Of a stretch of 64,000 nucleotides of DNA, positions 16,709 through 26,381 are shown piece by piece. Below the pieces are notes generated by a model that saw only the letters and a list, made by a program, of their open reading frames with translations, ran no database searches and was not told the origin of the DNA. The stretch's first letter is position 1. The number at the start of each line of letters is the position of its first letter. A program made the translations under genes and the position numbers. Source of the DNA: an uncultured Colwellia sp. (lineage in GTDB: Bacteria > Pseudomonadota > Gammaproteobacteria > Enterobacterales > Alteromonadaceae); the NCBI GenBank assembly GCA_913058145.1, contig CAJXQM010000011.1, forward strand, positions 1-64,000, in the 5' to 3' direction.

Positions 16709-16809
16709 ACAAGATGAATCACGGTTGTTAGTGAGCATTCAACGTTTAAGGAATAAGGCTAAGCTACCGGGTAGCCTAAATCGAATGAGAGACAATAAAT
16801 AACGTGGGA

Positions 16810-17280
16810 TTAATCTTGTTGAAAATTAGGCAATACACCACTACGACTATGTTCAAAAACTAATGAGGTTTCTACAGTAGTCACTTCATCTCGTGAAGTG
16901 ATTCTTTTAAAAACAAACTGACGTAAATGTTCGCTGTCTTGTACTGACATGTGAATATAATAATCGTAACTGCCGCCCATATGATAAAGGTTTAATATCT
17001 CAGGATACTTTAACAAGTCATCTCGAAATTCATTCACAATCTCTTCAGAATAGGGCTGTAAACGAATGGCCGCAATAGCTTCAATATTACCGCCGATGGT
17101 CTTTAGGTTAACATCAATAAAAGCGCCTTTAATGACCCCGTTTTGTTTAAGGCGTTTAACACGCTCTAAACAGGTTGAAGGTGCAATGCCTATTTGGGCT
17201 GCGAGTTCTTTATTGGTAATATCTGCGTCATCATATAAGATAGTTAATATTTGTAAATCGATGCCATCTAGCTTCTTCAT
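16810..17280 (-). CDS. Lrp/AsnC family transcriptional regulator
   Basis: A 156-residue regulator with an N-terminal winged helix-turn-helix (about 1-60: LDGIDLQILTILYDDADITNKELA, IGIAPSTCLERVKRL) and a C-terminal RAM ligand-binding domain (about 70-145: YHMGGSYDYYIHMSV). Members bind amino acids and form octamers. The HTH sequence is not close enough to E. coli Lrp to call a global regulator. It is divergent from the Mrp antiporter operon across 278 bp, so control of that operon or of itself is possible. Confidence 0.9.
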   Translation of the reverse strand: MKKLDGIDLQILTILYDDADITNKELAAQIGIAPSTCLERVKRLKQNGVIKGAFIDVNLKTIGGNIEAIAAIRLQPYSEEIVNEFRDDLLKYPEILNLYHMGGSYDYYIHMSVQDSEHLRQFVFKRITSRDEVTTVETSLVFEHSRSGVLPNFQQD

Positions 17281-17558
17281 TAGTCACCTGTAAATTAATT
17301 ACCGCTTAATTAAGGTAAATACTACACTTAATACAGGTAGTTAAACTAGTTAAATATACGTACTAGGAGAATTTTTGACGTTAATAGTTTAATTGTCCGA
17401 ATTTTTTAGGTTTTGGTTTATATTGATGTTGTTTTTCGTGATAAAGTCGTTACAAATTTACATTAATATTATTTGCCAGTGTTATGTAAGATGACATATT
17501 ATGGCAATCTCTTTGGATATCTTACTTCTCGTTATAAAAATAAAAAAAGGTTTACTCT

Positions 17559-20351
17559 ATGACTTTGCTTTGGATACCCTTGCTATCCTTACTTGGCAGT
17601 ATTATTTCTTCAATGACGGGTAAATTAACACGTAACCAATCGACTGGGTTGACTTTGTTGACGCCAGTTATCGCATTATTAATTACAATTAGCTTAGCAC
17701 CAGCCGTTTTTTCAGGTGAAGTTATTCGCGAAACAATTTCGTGGATCCCTTTATTGGGTATAGATATCGCTTTTCGTTTAGATGGCTTAGCGCTGTTGTT
17801 TGTTTTTATGATATTAGGGATTGGTATATTAGTTATCTTTTATGCCCGTTATTACCTAAGTAGTAATGACTCTATGCCTAAGCTTTATGCTTATTTGATG
17901 TTATTTATGACCGCAATGCTGGGTATTGTTATGTCAAATAATGTCATTCAGCTCTGGTTTTTTTGGGAACTTACTAGTATAAGCTCATTTTTGTTAATTA
18001 GTTATTGGTGGTATAAAGCGGAAGCACGAAACGGTGCAATAATGGCGTTAACCATAACCGGTGGTGGTGGTTTGGCATTACTCGCTGGCTTGCTTCTATT
18101 GGGCAATATCGTTGGTAGTTATAGTTTAGATGTTATTTTAGCTAGCAGAGAAATTATTCAAGCACATGATTGGTATGAAGTAACATTAATTTTAATATTA
18201 CTTGGCGCGTTCACGAAGTCAGCACAATTTCCTTTTCATTTTTGGTTACCGCATGCGATGGCAGCGCCAACGCCAGTAAGTGCTTATCTGCATTCGGCGA
18301 CAATGGTAAAGGCCGGTATTTTCTTATTAGCGCGTTTTTATCCTGCTCTAGCGGGTACTGAGATATGGTTTATTCTTGTTAGTTTAACCGGACTAGTCAC
18401 CTTATTATTTGGCGCTTATGTCGCGTTATTTAAACATGATTTAAAAGGTTTATTAGCTTATTCAACCATAAGTCATTTAGGTTTGATCACCTTGTTATTC
18501 GGTTTGGATACTCAGCTTGCAGCAGTAGCTGCTATTTTCCATATAATTAATCATGCCACATTTAAAGCCTCATTATTTATGGCAACCGGTATTATTGACC
18601 ATGAAACCGGTACGCGTGATATGCGAAAACTAAACGGTATGTGGCGATTTATGCCTTATACCGCAACATTGGCAATGGTTGCGGCTGCGGCGATGGCGGG
18701 TGTGCCACTATTAAACGGTTTTTTGTCTAAAGAAATGTTTTTTGCTGAAACACTTCATCAACAAATACTCGGATCTATGTCTTGGCTTATTCCAGTATTA
18801 GCCACTGTTGCAGGCGCTTTTGCGGTGGCTTATTCAGCTCGTTTTATTCATGATGTTTTCTTTAATGGCGATCCCATTGATTTACCAAAACAACCCAAGG
18901 AGCCGCCTCGTTACATGCGAGTGCCCATTGAAATACTTGTTGCTTTATGTTTAATGGTGGGCATATTTCCAAACATTATTGTTAACGATATTTTAACCGC
19001 AGCGTCCTTTGCTGTACTGGGTGAATATGCACCAAAGTTTAAAGTTGCTCTATGGCACGGTTTTAATCTACCACTATTGATGAGCGCCATAGCGGTAAGT
19101 GGTGGTTTATTGATGTATACACAGCGCCGTTATCTGTTTAAATTTCAAGCTTCATTACCGTCTTTGAGCGCTAAAAAAGGCTTCGATGACACTGTTTATG
19201 CCATGGTGAAGTGGTGTCAGCGTAAGGTAAAAATCATAGAAAACGGTTCTTTACAACGCTATTTAATGTTGATGTTTGCGGTTGTGTTACTTGCTGCGGG
19301 GTGGCCACTATTTGAAATGAGCGAGTTAGGCGGGCAAAAACAGCTAACCCCAATTGATGTTCATAATGCTATAGGTGCTGCGTTATTGATGATTGGTGCA
19401 ATTAGTACGGTGATTTGGTGTCGAAAACGAGTGATATCATTGCTGATGCTTTCGGTCGTCGGTTTAATGGTATCTGTCGCGTTTACTCGATTCTCAGCAC
19501 CCGATTTAGCCTTGACTCAATTAACGGTTGAAGTAGTCACCATCATTTTATTGATGTTAGCATTGTTTTTCTTACCACAGGACTCGCCGAAAGAGTCTAG
19601 CTCCATGCGTGTGTTGCGTGATGTTGGAATTTCAGCCGCGTTGGGTATTATTGTTGCTAGTATTTGTTATGCATTAATTACCCGTCCACTTGAATCTATC
19701 TCAGATTTTTTCTTAGAAAATGCTAAAACAGGTGGAGGTGGTACTAACGTTGTTAATGTTATTTTAGTGGATTTTCGTGGCTTTGATACGTTAGGTGAAA
19801 TCTGTGTATTGGGTATTGCCGCGTTAGGTATTTACAAGCTGTTAGTCAACTTACCACTATATATGCCGGTGAGCGATAGCGAAGGGCGACCTTGGGCGAA
19901 AGAGCGCTACCCTATTTTATTAGCCAGTATTTCTCAGTCATTACTGCCTTTGGCATTACTTGTATCGTTTTATATTTTCTTACGGGGACATAATCTTCCC
20001 GGCGGCGGATTTATCGCAGGCTTAGTGACCGCGGTCGCCTTTATTTTGCAGTATATAGCCCATGGTTCACATTGGATTGCTGAGCGGTTAACCATAAATT
20101 ACCGCAAAATCATTGCCTCAGGGATTGCCATTGCGTTATTTACTGGAGTGGGTAGTTGGTTCTTTGACAGACCTTTCATGACAACCTGGTTTGATTATTT
20201 CGATATTCCTTTTATTGGTAAAATTGAACTGGCCAGTGCCTTGGTCTTTGATTTAGGTGTTTATATTACGGTAGTGGGTGCAACATTAATGATTTTAGCA
20301 AGTCTCGGTCAATTAACGACTAATGCGCCTAAAGAAGAGGTGACTGTTTAA
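17559..20351 (+). CDS. mrpA: Mrp Na+/H+ antiporter subunit A (fused A/B)
   Basis: A 930-residue polytopic membrane protein. The N-terminal two thirds is the NuoL-like MrpA channel ([60 protein letters not shown] with the key proton-channel residues). The end (about 780-930) is an MnhB domain ([29 protein letters not shown]), so subunit B is fused. The Mrp complex exports Na+ in exchange for H+, important for salt and alkaline tolerance. It is the first gene of a tight six-gene operon; its TAA shares one base with the next ATG. Confidence 0.95.
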   Translation: MTLLWIPLLSLLGSIISSMTGKLTRNQSTGLTLLTPVIALLITISLAPAVFSGEVIRETISWIPLLGIDIAFRLDGLALLFVFMILGIGILVIFYARYYLSSNDSMPKLYAYLMLFMTAMLGIVMSNNVIQLWFFWELTSISSFLLISYWWYKAEARNGAIMALTITGGGGLALLAGLLLLGNIVGSYSLDVILASREIIQAHDWYEVTLILILLGAFTKSAQFPFHFWLPHAMAAPTPVSAYLHSATMVKAGIFLLARFYPALAGTEIWFILVSLTGLVTLLFGAYVALFKHDLKGLLAYSTISHLGLITLLFGLDTQLAAVAAIFHIINHATFKASLFMATGIIDHETGTRDMRKLNGMWRFMPYTATLAMVAAAAMAGVPLLNGFLSKEMFFAETLHQQILGSMSWLIPVLATVAGAFAVAYSARFIHDVFFNGDPIDLPKQPKEPPRYMRVPIEILVALCLMVGIFPNIIVNDILTAASFAVLGEYAPKFKVALWHGFNLPLLMSAIAVSGGLLMYTQRRYLFKFQASLPSLSAKKGFDDTVYAMVKWCQRKVKIIENGSLQRYLMLMFAVVLLAAGWPLFEMSELGGQKQLTPIDVHNAIGAALLMIGAISTVIWCRKRVISLLMLSVVGLMVSVAFTRFSAPDLALTQLTVEVVTIILLMLALFFLPQDSPKESSSMRVLRDVGISAALGIIVASICYALITRPLESISDFFLENAKTGGGGTNVVNVILVDFRGFDTLGEICVLGIAALGIYKLLVNLPLYMPVSDSEGRPWAKERYPILLASISQSLLPLALLVSFYIFLRGHNLPGGGFIAGLVTAVAFILQYIAHGSHWIAERLTINYRKIIASGIAIALFTGVGSWFFDRPFMTTWFDYFDIPFIGKIELASALVFDLGVYITVVGATLMILASLGQLTTNAPKEEVTV

Positions 20352-20734
20352 TGGAATTACTTTACGCATCCTGCGTTGGGCTTTTAGTGTCTTGTGGCGT
20401 ATTTTTAATATTACGTTCTAGAACGTTCACCGTTGTATTGGGGCTAACGATGATTTCTTACGCGGTTAATTTATTCTTGTTCTCTTCTGGGCGACTTAGC
20501 CTTAATCAGGCAGCAGTACTTGGAACCAGTACAGAATATGCTGATCCACTACCGCAAGCTTTTGTGTTAACTGCGATTGTTATCGGGTTTGCAATGACGG
20601 CCTTTGTGGTTATTTTAGCAATTAGAGGGCGTGCAGATTTGGGAAATGATCATGTAGATGGCCAGGCTCCAAACAGAAACAAAAATAAAAATAAAAATAA
20701 AAATAAAAACAAAAACAAAAAGGTTAAAGCATGA
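20351..20734 (+). CDS. mrpC: Mrp Na+/H+ antiporter subunit C, with Lys/Asn repeat tail
   Basis: A 127-residue protein like NuoK, with three membrane helices and the family core FLILRSRTFTVVLGLTMISYAVNLFLF and DPLPQAFVLTAIVIGFAMTAF. After GRADLGNDHVDGQ the C-terminus is a cytoplasmic run of Lys/Asn pairs (about residues 109-123), which is not part of the usual fold and is encoded by a 6-bp tandem repeat. The gene overlaps mrpA by one base and mrpD by ATGA. Confidence 0.95.
   Translation: MELLYASCVGLLVSCGVFLILRSRTFTVVLGLTMISYAVNLFLFSSGRLSLNQAAVLGTSTEYADPLPQAFVLTAIVIGFAMTAFVVILAIRGRADLGNDHVDGQAPNRNKNKNKNKNKNKNKKVKA
20681..20722 (+). repeat. 6-bp tandem repeat in mrpC
   Basis: Seven consecutive hexamers, AAAAAT four times, AAAAAC twice and AAAAAG once, encoding the Lys-Asn run. 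Slippage would add or remove residue pairs without changing the frame or the overlap with mrpD. Confidence 0.9.
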
Positions 20735-22254
20735 TCCAGAATTTGACTTTTTTACCTGTTTTATTACCAATGTTGGCGGGTGTTATTTTATTGATGCCGC
20801 CTTGTGGTAAAAATAAAACCTACAGAAGAATTACTTCTGTCGTCTTAAGTGCAGTCACATTTTTAGTTTCATTGGCTTTATTATTGAAAGTTCAAGCCGA
20901 CGGTATTCAAGTCTATGCCATTGGTGATTGGAACGCGCCTTTTGGTATTGTTTTAGTCGCCGATCCGTTATCTACCTTGTTAGTTTGTTTAACCACACTG
21001 CTTGGTGTTGTATGTACTTTATATGCAAGTGCAGGAGATGATGCAAAAGGTAGCTTCTTTCATCCGCTAGTACACTTTTTGGTTTTAGGGGTAAACGGCG
21101 CATTTTTAACGGGTGATGCTTTTAATTTATTTGTATTTTTCGAAGTGTTACTTATTGCCTCATATTCGTTATTAATGCACGGTGGAAATAAACAAAATAC
21201 GCGCGCAGCTTTACAATATGTGATTATGAACCTTGTGGGGTCGGCTGTATTCTTGATTGCTTTGGGTGTTTTATATGGTGTGCTAGGTACGCTGAACATG
21301 GCTGATATGGCTCAGAAAGTAGCTCATTTACAAGGTGATGATGTTTACCTAGCTAAAATAGGTGGGCTGTTGTTGCTTGTGGTGTTTGCTTTAAAAGGCG
21401 CCTTGTTACCGCTATATTTATGGTTACCTAATACTTATGCTACGGCGATGCCTGTTGTGGCTGCATTATTTGCGATTATGACAAAAGTCGGTGTTTACTC
21501 AATGATGCGCGTTTATACGCTGATTTTTGGCGATGAAGCGGGTGAATTGAGTCATATGGCGCAAAATTGGTTGTGGTGGTTAGCACTTGCCACTATCGTT
21601 ATGGGCGCAATTGGTGTTTTAGCCAGTCAAGATTTAAGAAAGTTAACAGCAAATTTGGTGATTGTATCTGTGGGTACTTTAGTTGCGTTAGTTGCCGTAC
21701 AGACCATTGAGGCTAGCTCTGCGGCTATTTATTACTTGGTTCATTCAACATTGGTTACTGCTGCACTATTTATATTAGCTGATTTAATTGGTCGCCAACG
21801 TGGTAAAATTTCAGACCGTATTACTGCAGGTCCTCCAGTTTCTCAGCCTAGGTTGCTTGGTGTTTGCTTTTTGATTGCAGCTGTTGCTGTGATGGGTATG
21901 CCACCCTTATCTGGGTTCATTGGTAAAGTTTGGCTGCTTAGAGCGACATTAAATGCTGAGTATACCGTTGTTTTCTGGCCGCTCTATTTACTCGCAAGTC
22001 TAGCGATTTTACTTGCTGTGTCTAAAGCGGGTAGTACTATATTTTGGCATCATCAAGATAATGCTAAGGTAACAGAAAGTGCAGTAAAAGAACGGGTTCA
22101 TCCTGCGCAGCTAGTGGCATTGATTATTCTCATTTCTGGTGCGCCATTGATGAGTATTTTTGCTGGACCATTAAGTGAGTATGCCATTGGGGCTGCTACA
22201 CAGTTACATGATTTTAATAACAATATTAACCTTATCCTTTCAGGAGGGCAGTAA
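20731..22254 (+). CDS. mrpD: Mrp Na+/H+ antiporter subunit D
   Basis: A 507-residue NuoN/NuoM-like membrane protein with about 14 helices. Typical motifs are NLFVFFEVLLIASYSLLMHGG, the channel segment FALKGALLPLYLWLPNTYATAMPVVAALFAIMTKVGVYSMMR, and MGMPPLSGFIGKVWLL. It is a core channel subunit of the antiporter. It overlaps mrpC by ATGA and shares its last base with the start of mrpE. Confidence 0.95.
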   Translation: MIQNLTFLPVLLPMLAGVILLMPPCGKNKTYRRITSVVLSAVTFLVSLALLLKVQADGIQVYAIGDWNAPFGIVLVADPLSTLLVCLTTLLGVVCTLYASAGDDAKGSFFHPLVHFLVLGVNGAFLTGDAFNLFVFFEVLLIASYSLLMHGGNKQNTRAALQYVIMNLVGSAVFLIALGVLYGVLGTLNMADMAQKVAHLQGDDVYLAKIGGLLLLVVFALKGALLPLYLWLPNTYATAMPVVAALFAIMTKVGVYSMMRVYTLIFGDEAGELSHMAQNWLWWLALATIVMGAIGVLASQDLRKLTANLVIVSVGTLVALVAVQTIEASSAAIYYLVHSTLVTAALFILADLIGRQRGKISDRITAGPPVSQPRLLGVCFLIAAVAVMGMPPLSGFIGKVWLLRATLNAEYTVVFWPLYLLASLAILLAVSKAGSTIFWHHQDNAKVTESAVKERVHPAQLVALIILISGAPLMSIFAGPLSEYAIGAATQLHDFNNNINLILSGGQ

Positions 22255-22790
22255 TGCGGTTAGAAGCACGATTTAAATGGCTACCCAGTCCTATATTGAG
22301 TCTTTTATTATTCCTTGCATGGCTATTATTAAATAATAGTGTATCAGCGGGGCATATTGTATTGGCCATTATTTTAGCCATCGTTATTCCATTGGTCACT
22401 AGCCCATTTAGGACTAAGCAGCCATTAATTATAAAGCCTGGTTTGGCGTTTCGTCATTTAATGCTGGTTTTATATGACATAATTACAGCGAATTTTCAGG
22501 TGGCTATGTTGATATTAGGCCCTACTAAAAATTTAACCCCTGGGTTCGTTAAGGTTCCGCTAGACTTAACACACAGTATGCCAATTACTATTTTGGCCAG
22601 TACGGTGTCATTAACACCGGGAACAGTGAGTGCTGAAGTGTACCCTTGGGAAGAAAATATTACCGAAAATAAAGGTTCTAAGCAAAAATTTTTATTAATA
22701 CACGTTTTAAACCTTAAAGATGAACAGGCCTTAATAAATACAATTAAGCAACGTTATGAAGCGCCTCTTAAGGAGATATTTCAATGCTAG
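22254..22790 (+). CDS. mrpE: Mrp Na+/H+ antiporter subunit E
   Basis: A 178-residue protein with two or three N-terminal helices and a cytoplasmic part. The family signature MPITILASTVSLTPGTVSAEV is present around residues 103-125. It is required for full activity of Mrp complexes. It overlaps mrpF by 7 bp. Confidence 0.95.
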   Translation: MRLEARFKWLPSPILSLLLFLAWLLLNNSVSAGHIVLAIILAIVIPLVTSPFRTKQPLIIKPGLAFRHLMLVLYDIITANFQVAMLILGPTKNLTPGFVKVPLDLTHSMPITILASTVSLTPGTVSAEVYPWEENITENKGSKQKFLLIHVLNLKDEQALINTIKQRYEAPLKEIFQC

Positions 22791-23053
22791 AAACTGTGAT
22801 TTTAATTGTGTTTGCTATGATAGGTTTGTCGCTATTATTGAATGTATGGCGCTTATTAATAGGCCCTTCTGTACCCGATAGGATACTTGCGCTCGATACG
22901 ATGTATATCAATAGCATTGCATTGATTATTTTGTACGGTATGAGTATGGGAACTGCATTATATTTTGAAGCGGCGCTGTTAATCGCTATGTTAGGCTTTG
23001 TAAGTACCGTTGCAGTATGTAAATACTTGCTACGCGGCGATATTATCGAATAA
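22784..23053 (+). CDS. mrpF: Mrp Na+/H+ antiporter subunit F
   Basis: An 89-residue protein with three membrane helices and the family motif RLLIGPSVPDRILALDTM between helices 1 and 2. AAGGAG lies before the ATG inside the end of mrpE, which supports this start. Confidence 0.95.
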   Translation: MLETVILIVFAMIGLSLLLNVWRLLIGPSVPDRILALDTMYINSIALIILYGMSMGTALYFEAALLIAMLGFVSTVAVCKYLLRGDIIE

Positions 23054-23076
23054 GAAAGTAGAATAAGGGTTATGTC

Positions 23077-23403
23077 ATGACTGAATGGATTATTTCAATA
23101 TTATTATTAATTGGCGGTTCTTTTGTACTCGTTGGCTCTATTGGTTTAGTGAAAATGCCTGATTTTTTTATGCGGCTTCATGGTCCAACTAAAGCGACAA
23201 CACTGGGAATGGCATCGTTGTTAACTGCTGCAATGGTCTTTTTTAGCACCACACAAGCAGGATTAAGTGTTAAAGAAATACTTATCTCACTATTTTTAGT
23301 ACTAACGGCACCGATCAGTGGTTATATGATGATTAAATCAGCCATTCATCATAAGCTAGAAAGTATAGATCGTACTAAAGGCAAAGATAACCTCGAAGAG
23401 TAA
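23077..23403 (+). CDS. mrpG: Mrp Na+/H+ antiporter subunit G
   Basis: A 108-residue protein with three helices and the hallmark VKMPDFFMRLHGPTKATTLG (about residues 26-45). It is the last gene of the operon. All subunits A(B) to G are therefore present in the usual order, and the complex should be functional. Confidence 0.95.
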   Translation: MTEWIISILLLIGGSFVLVGSIGLVKMPDFFMRLHGPTKATTLGMASLLTAAMVFFSTTQAGLSVKEILISLFLVLTAPISGYMMIKSAIHHKLESIDRTKGKDNLEE

Positions 23404-23556
23404 GTTTAATCCTTTTATATCGACTTGAATATAAGAGCATCTTCAAATGGAATGATATACAGGTGTAATGGTCTTATTTTCTGGCGATAGCTAGGTGAAA
23501 TAGGCGCTATTTTTCGTTACAATGTCGAAAACTTTTTTAGCGATTCTTTAGTAAAT

Positions 23557-24186
23557 ATGCACTATAAGTATCAAGATCTTATTCAACTGTTTAATGACAC
23601 TTTTTTTGAAGCGTTTAACACTCGTTTGATTAAAGGGGGTGATGAGCCGCTTTACTTACCGGCAAATAGCTTACCGGCGCAGAATTTACTGACCAACAGT
23701 TTACCGACAAGCAATTTACTTGAAATTTCGTCTTCAGTGGATGAACCTCGTACATACCATCAAATAATATTTGCCCGAGGTTATTATGCTAGCGCTTTTC
23801 ATGAGATATCTCATTGGTGTCAAGCGGGTGAAGCAAGACGATTATTAGAAGATTTTGGCTATTGGTATAATCCTGATGGCAGAGATGAACAGCAACAGAA
23901 TAAATTTGAACAAGTTGAAGTGATTCCACAAGCAATAGAGTGGGCGTTTAATGTGGCTGCACAAAGAAAATTTCATGTGTCTTCTGATAATTTAAGTGGC
24001 TTTCAAGCGGATACTAACCGTTTTCAAAAAAGAGTATTTCAACAAGTACAAGTATTTTTAACCAGTGGCTTTCCCGTCAGAGCTAATCAGTTTATTGCAG
24101 TATTAGCTGAGTTTTATAATACGCCATTGCCATTAACCATTGAAAATTTCTCTAAAATTAAAAAAGATAACGTATGTTTAAGTTAG
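23557..24186 (+). CDS. epmC: Elongation factor P hydroxylase EpmC
   Basis: A 209-residue protein of the EpmC (YfcM) family, which hydroxylates the beta-lysylated lysine of EF-P. The core has the metal-binding HEISHWC (about residues 83-89), GYWYNPDGRDEQQQNKFE and EVIPQAIEWAF. Between residues 32 and 60 there is a Ser/Asn/Leu-rich stretch with repeated NSLP and NLL motifs that looks like a small internal duplication and may be an insertion relative to relatives. The gene overlaps the next by 13 bp. EF-P itself and EpmA/B are not in the window. Confidence 0.9.
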   Translation: MHYKYQDLIQLFNDTFFEAFNTRLIKGGDEPLYLPANSLPAQNLLTNSLPTSNLLEISSSVDEPRTYHQIIFARGYYASAFHEISHWCQAGEARRLLEDFGYWYNPDGRDEQQQNKFEQVEVIPQAIEWAFNVAAQRKFHVSSDNLSGFQADTNRFQKRVFQQVQVFLTSGFPVRANQFIAVLAEFYNTPLPLTIENFSKIKKDNVCLS

Positions 24187-25349
24187 GTTTAATTATTAAC
24201 CCAGTTGCTGGCGTTGGTGGCAGCGTTGCTTTAAAAGGCAGTGATGGTATGGCTATACATGCTCTAGCCCTAGGTGCAGAGCCAAAAGCTAATGTCCGAG
24301 CACAAACCGCCTTAAAAGTGTTACAACCTTATCAAGATGAAATCACGGTTTATACGGTGAATAATTTAATGGGTGAACAAGCGGCCAAAGTGTTAGGTTT
24401 TGACGTTAATTTGATTTATAAAACCAAGAATGAACACACACAAGCAGAAGATACTGAGCAAGCAGTTGCGGCCTTACTTGCTGAACAGGTTGATATTATT
24501 CTTTTTGCTGGTGGTGACGGTACAGCCCGTAATATTGCCAAGGTAGTTACAGAACATGCTAACCAAAGAAAACAAGCGCAAATTCCTGTTTTAGGTATCC
24601 CTGCGGGGTGTAAAATTCACTCTGGCGTTTATGCTATTACGCCAATAGCGGCAGGACGTGTGGTTGAGTTAATGATTACTAAACAGCTAGTCACGTTAAC
24701 GACAGGTGATATTATGGATATTGATGAATCCTTATTTCGCCAAGGTGTGGTCAAAGCAAAGCGGTTTGGCGAAGTACAAATTCCTAGTGAGTTGCGATAC
24801 GTACAAGCGGTAAAATCAGGAGGTAAAGAGTCTGATGAACTGGTATTACACGATATTAGTGAAGATGTTATTGATAAAATGAATGAGGCCGATGATAGCT
24901 TATTTATTATTGGCTCAGGCTCAACAACCGCTTTTTTAATGACAGAGCTTAATCTAGAAAACACCTTACTCGGTGTCGATTTGGTACAACATAATACGTT
25001 GATCGCCAGTGATGTTACCGAAGAACAGTTGTGGGAACAGGTGATGCGAGCTCAACAAAATCAGCAAAGTGTGCATTTGATCATCACCTTAATTGGCGGC
25101 CAAGGCCATCTGTTTGGACGGGGTAATCAACAATTAAGCCCGCGTATTATTCGCACTATTATTGAGCAAATAGGGGGTAAAGAAAATATTACTATTATCG
25201 CCACTAAAGCTAAATTAACTGCACTTGAAAATAGGGCATTAGTCAGTGATACCGGTGATGCTACGTTAGATCAAAACTTGTCTGGTTTTATGCCTGTTAC
25301 CACAGGTTATAGAGATCAGGTATTATATCCGGTTGCTAGTCCTATGTAG
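24174..25349 (+). CDS. ATP-NAD kinase family protein
   Basis: A 391-residue protein related to NAD kinases (COG3199-type). It has an N-terminal LIINPVAGVGG, the GGDGT signature at 103-107 (ILFAGGDGTARNIA) and IPAGCKIHSGVYAI, where NadK has the substrate loop. The C-terminal 150 residues carry IIGSGSTTAFLM and LITLIGGQGHLFGRGNQQ typical of this separate family. The substrate is not established; it is not the main NadK, which is at 11394-12275. The start overlaps epmC by 13 bp, which suggests coupling. Confidence 0.85.
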   Translation: MFKLGLIINPVAGVGGSVALKGSDGMAIHALALGAEPKANVRAQTALKVLQPYQDEITVYTVNNLMGEQAAKVLGFDVNLIYKTKNEHTQAEDTEQAVAALLAEQVDIILFAGGDGTARNIAKVVTEHANQRKQAQIPVLGIPAGCKIHSGVYAITPIAAGRVVELMITKQLVTLTTGDIMDIDESLFRQGVVKAKRFGEVQIPSELRYVQAVKSGGKESDELVLHDISEDVIDKMNEADDSLFIIGSGSTTAFLMTELNLENTLLGVDLVQHNTLIASDVTEEQLWEQVMRAQQNQQSVHLIITLIGGQGHLFGRGNQQLSPRIIRTIIEQIGGKENITIIATKAKLTALENRALVSDTGDATLDQNLSGFMPVTTGYRDQVLYPVASPM

Positions 25350-25433
25350 ATTATTGGTATCATCACACCATTTATGCGTTAAATAATTACTTAATCAAAT
25401 TAGATAAAACTTTAATAGTTAACAGAGAATTTC

Positions 25434-25727
25434 ATGATAAAAAATTTACATACAATCGCTGATGTCTATCAGTATTTAGATGGTTTATTCGATCAAGAAC
25501 TTGATAGTGATACCTTATTTGCTAGTAGTTATTTACGTGGTTTGTTTTCGTCAGCAGTTTCACATTTTTCGGATGAAAAACAAGAGGTATCGACCGAAAT
25601 AATTCAAGGGGTAAACGATAAATTAGCTCAAGCGAAAACTGAGCTTAGCCCGCAAGATAATGCCATAGTGCAAAATTTTTGGCTGGCTTTACAACAAGCG
25701 ATGTTAAATAAAAAAAAAGCTAAATAG
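25434..25727 (+). CDS. yfcL: YfcL family protein
   Basis: A 97-residue cytoplasmic protein of the YfcL family, found next to epmC and mnmC in E. coli and relatives. It is helical with the segments DVYQYLDGLFDQELDSDTLFASSYLRGLFSS and NAIVQNFWLALQQAM. Its function is unknown. AGAGAATTTC precedes the ATG. Confidence 0.85.
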   Translation: MIKNLHTIADVYQYLDGLFDQELDSDTLFASSYLRGLFSSAVSHFSDEKQEVSTEIIQGVNDKLAQAKTELSPQDNAIVQNFWLALQQAMLNKKKAK

Positions 25728-25823
25728 TGGAATGTTTTCTCAAGTCATACGGTCTTTGTTTATACAAAAAATAATATAGCAATGATAACTCAAAATGCAA
25801 AGAATCAATACAAGGATTAATGC

Positions 25824-26348
25824 ATGCTAACAAGCCAGTTAGAAATAATTGAACAGGGGCAATATTATCTTAATACCCTAATAAATAAAAACAATAATGA
25901 GGACTACTGTAAAGTTTTGTCACCATTATTTATCAGCTCTGCTGGGGCACATATGCGCCACATTATTGATCATTATTTAGCACTTATTACTGGTTTTCAA
26001 TCAGGTAAGGTTGATTATGATGTTAGACACCGTAATGCTAAAGTAGAGCAAGAACCACAGTTAGCACTGGAAAAATTAGCACAAATTTCATATTGGTTAA
26101 AATCTTTAGCAGGTACTGATTTAACACGAATGTTAACCCTATCCACAGAAGTATCAGTGCACGCACAAAAAGTGCAATCAGTTCCTACCTCGTTAGCACG
26201 TGAGCTAGTTTTTACGGGTAGTCATGCGGTACATCATTATGCAATGATTGCACAAATTGCTCAGCAACAAAAAATGGCATTGCCGAGTAGTTTTGGTATT
26301 GCACCTGCTACGGCAACTCACCTTAGAACAACACAAAAATTAACCTAG
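25824..26348 (+). CDS. DinB-like protein
   Basis: A 174-residue four-helix-bundle protein. It carries three histidines at the spacing used for metal binding in DinB/YfiT-like proteins: H43/H46 (AHMRHIIDHY) and H133-H137 near the end (GSHAVHHYAM). Members of the superfamily are often thiol-dependent transferases. This is not DNA polymerase IV, despite the name. It stands 97 bp after yfcL and converges with the acyltransferase gene. The exact reaction is unknown. Confidence 0.75.
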   Translation: MLTSQLEIIEQGQYYLNTLINKNNNEDYCKVLSPLFISSAGAHMRHIIDHYLALITGFQSGKVDYDVRHRNAKVEQEPQLALEKLAQISYWLKSLAGTDLTRMLTLSTEVSVHAQKVQSVPTSLARELVFTGSHAVHHYAMIAQIAQQQKMALPSSFGIAPATATHLRTTQKLT

Positions 26349-26381
26349 AAAGTTCAATTTACTTTGAGTGAAGGTTAAGCG

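Noticed and set aside
24174-25349. Second classical NAD kinase
   Set aside because: Only the GGDGT motif region matches; the C-terminal half belongs to a separate ATP-NAD kinase-like family, so the symbol nadK is kept for 11394-12275.
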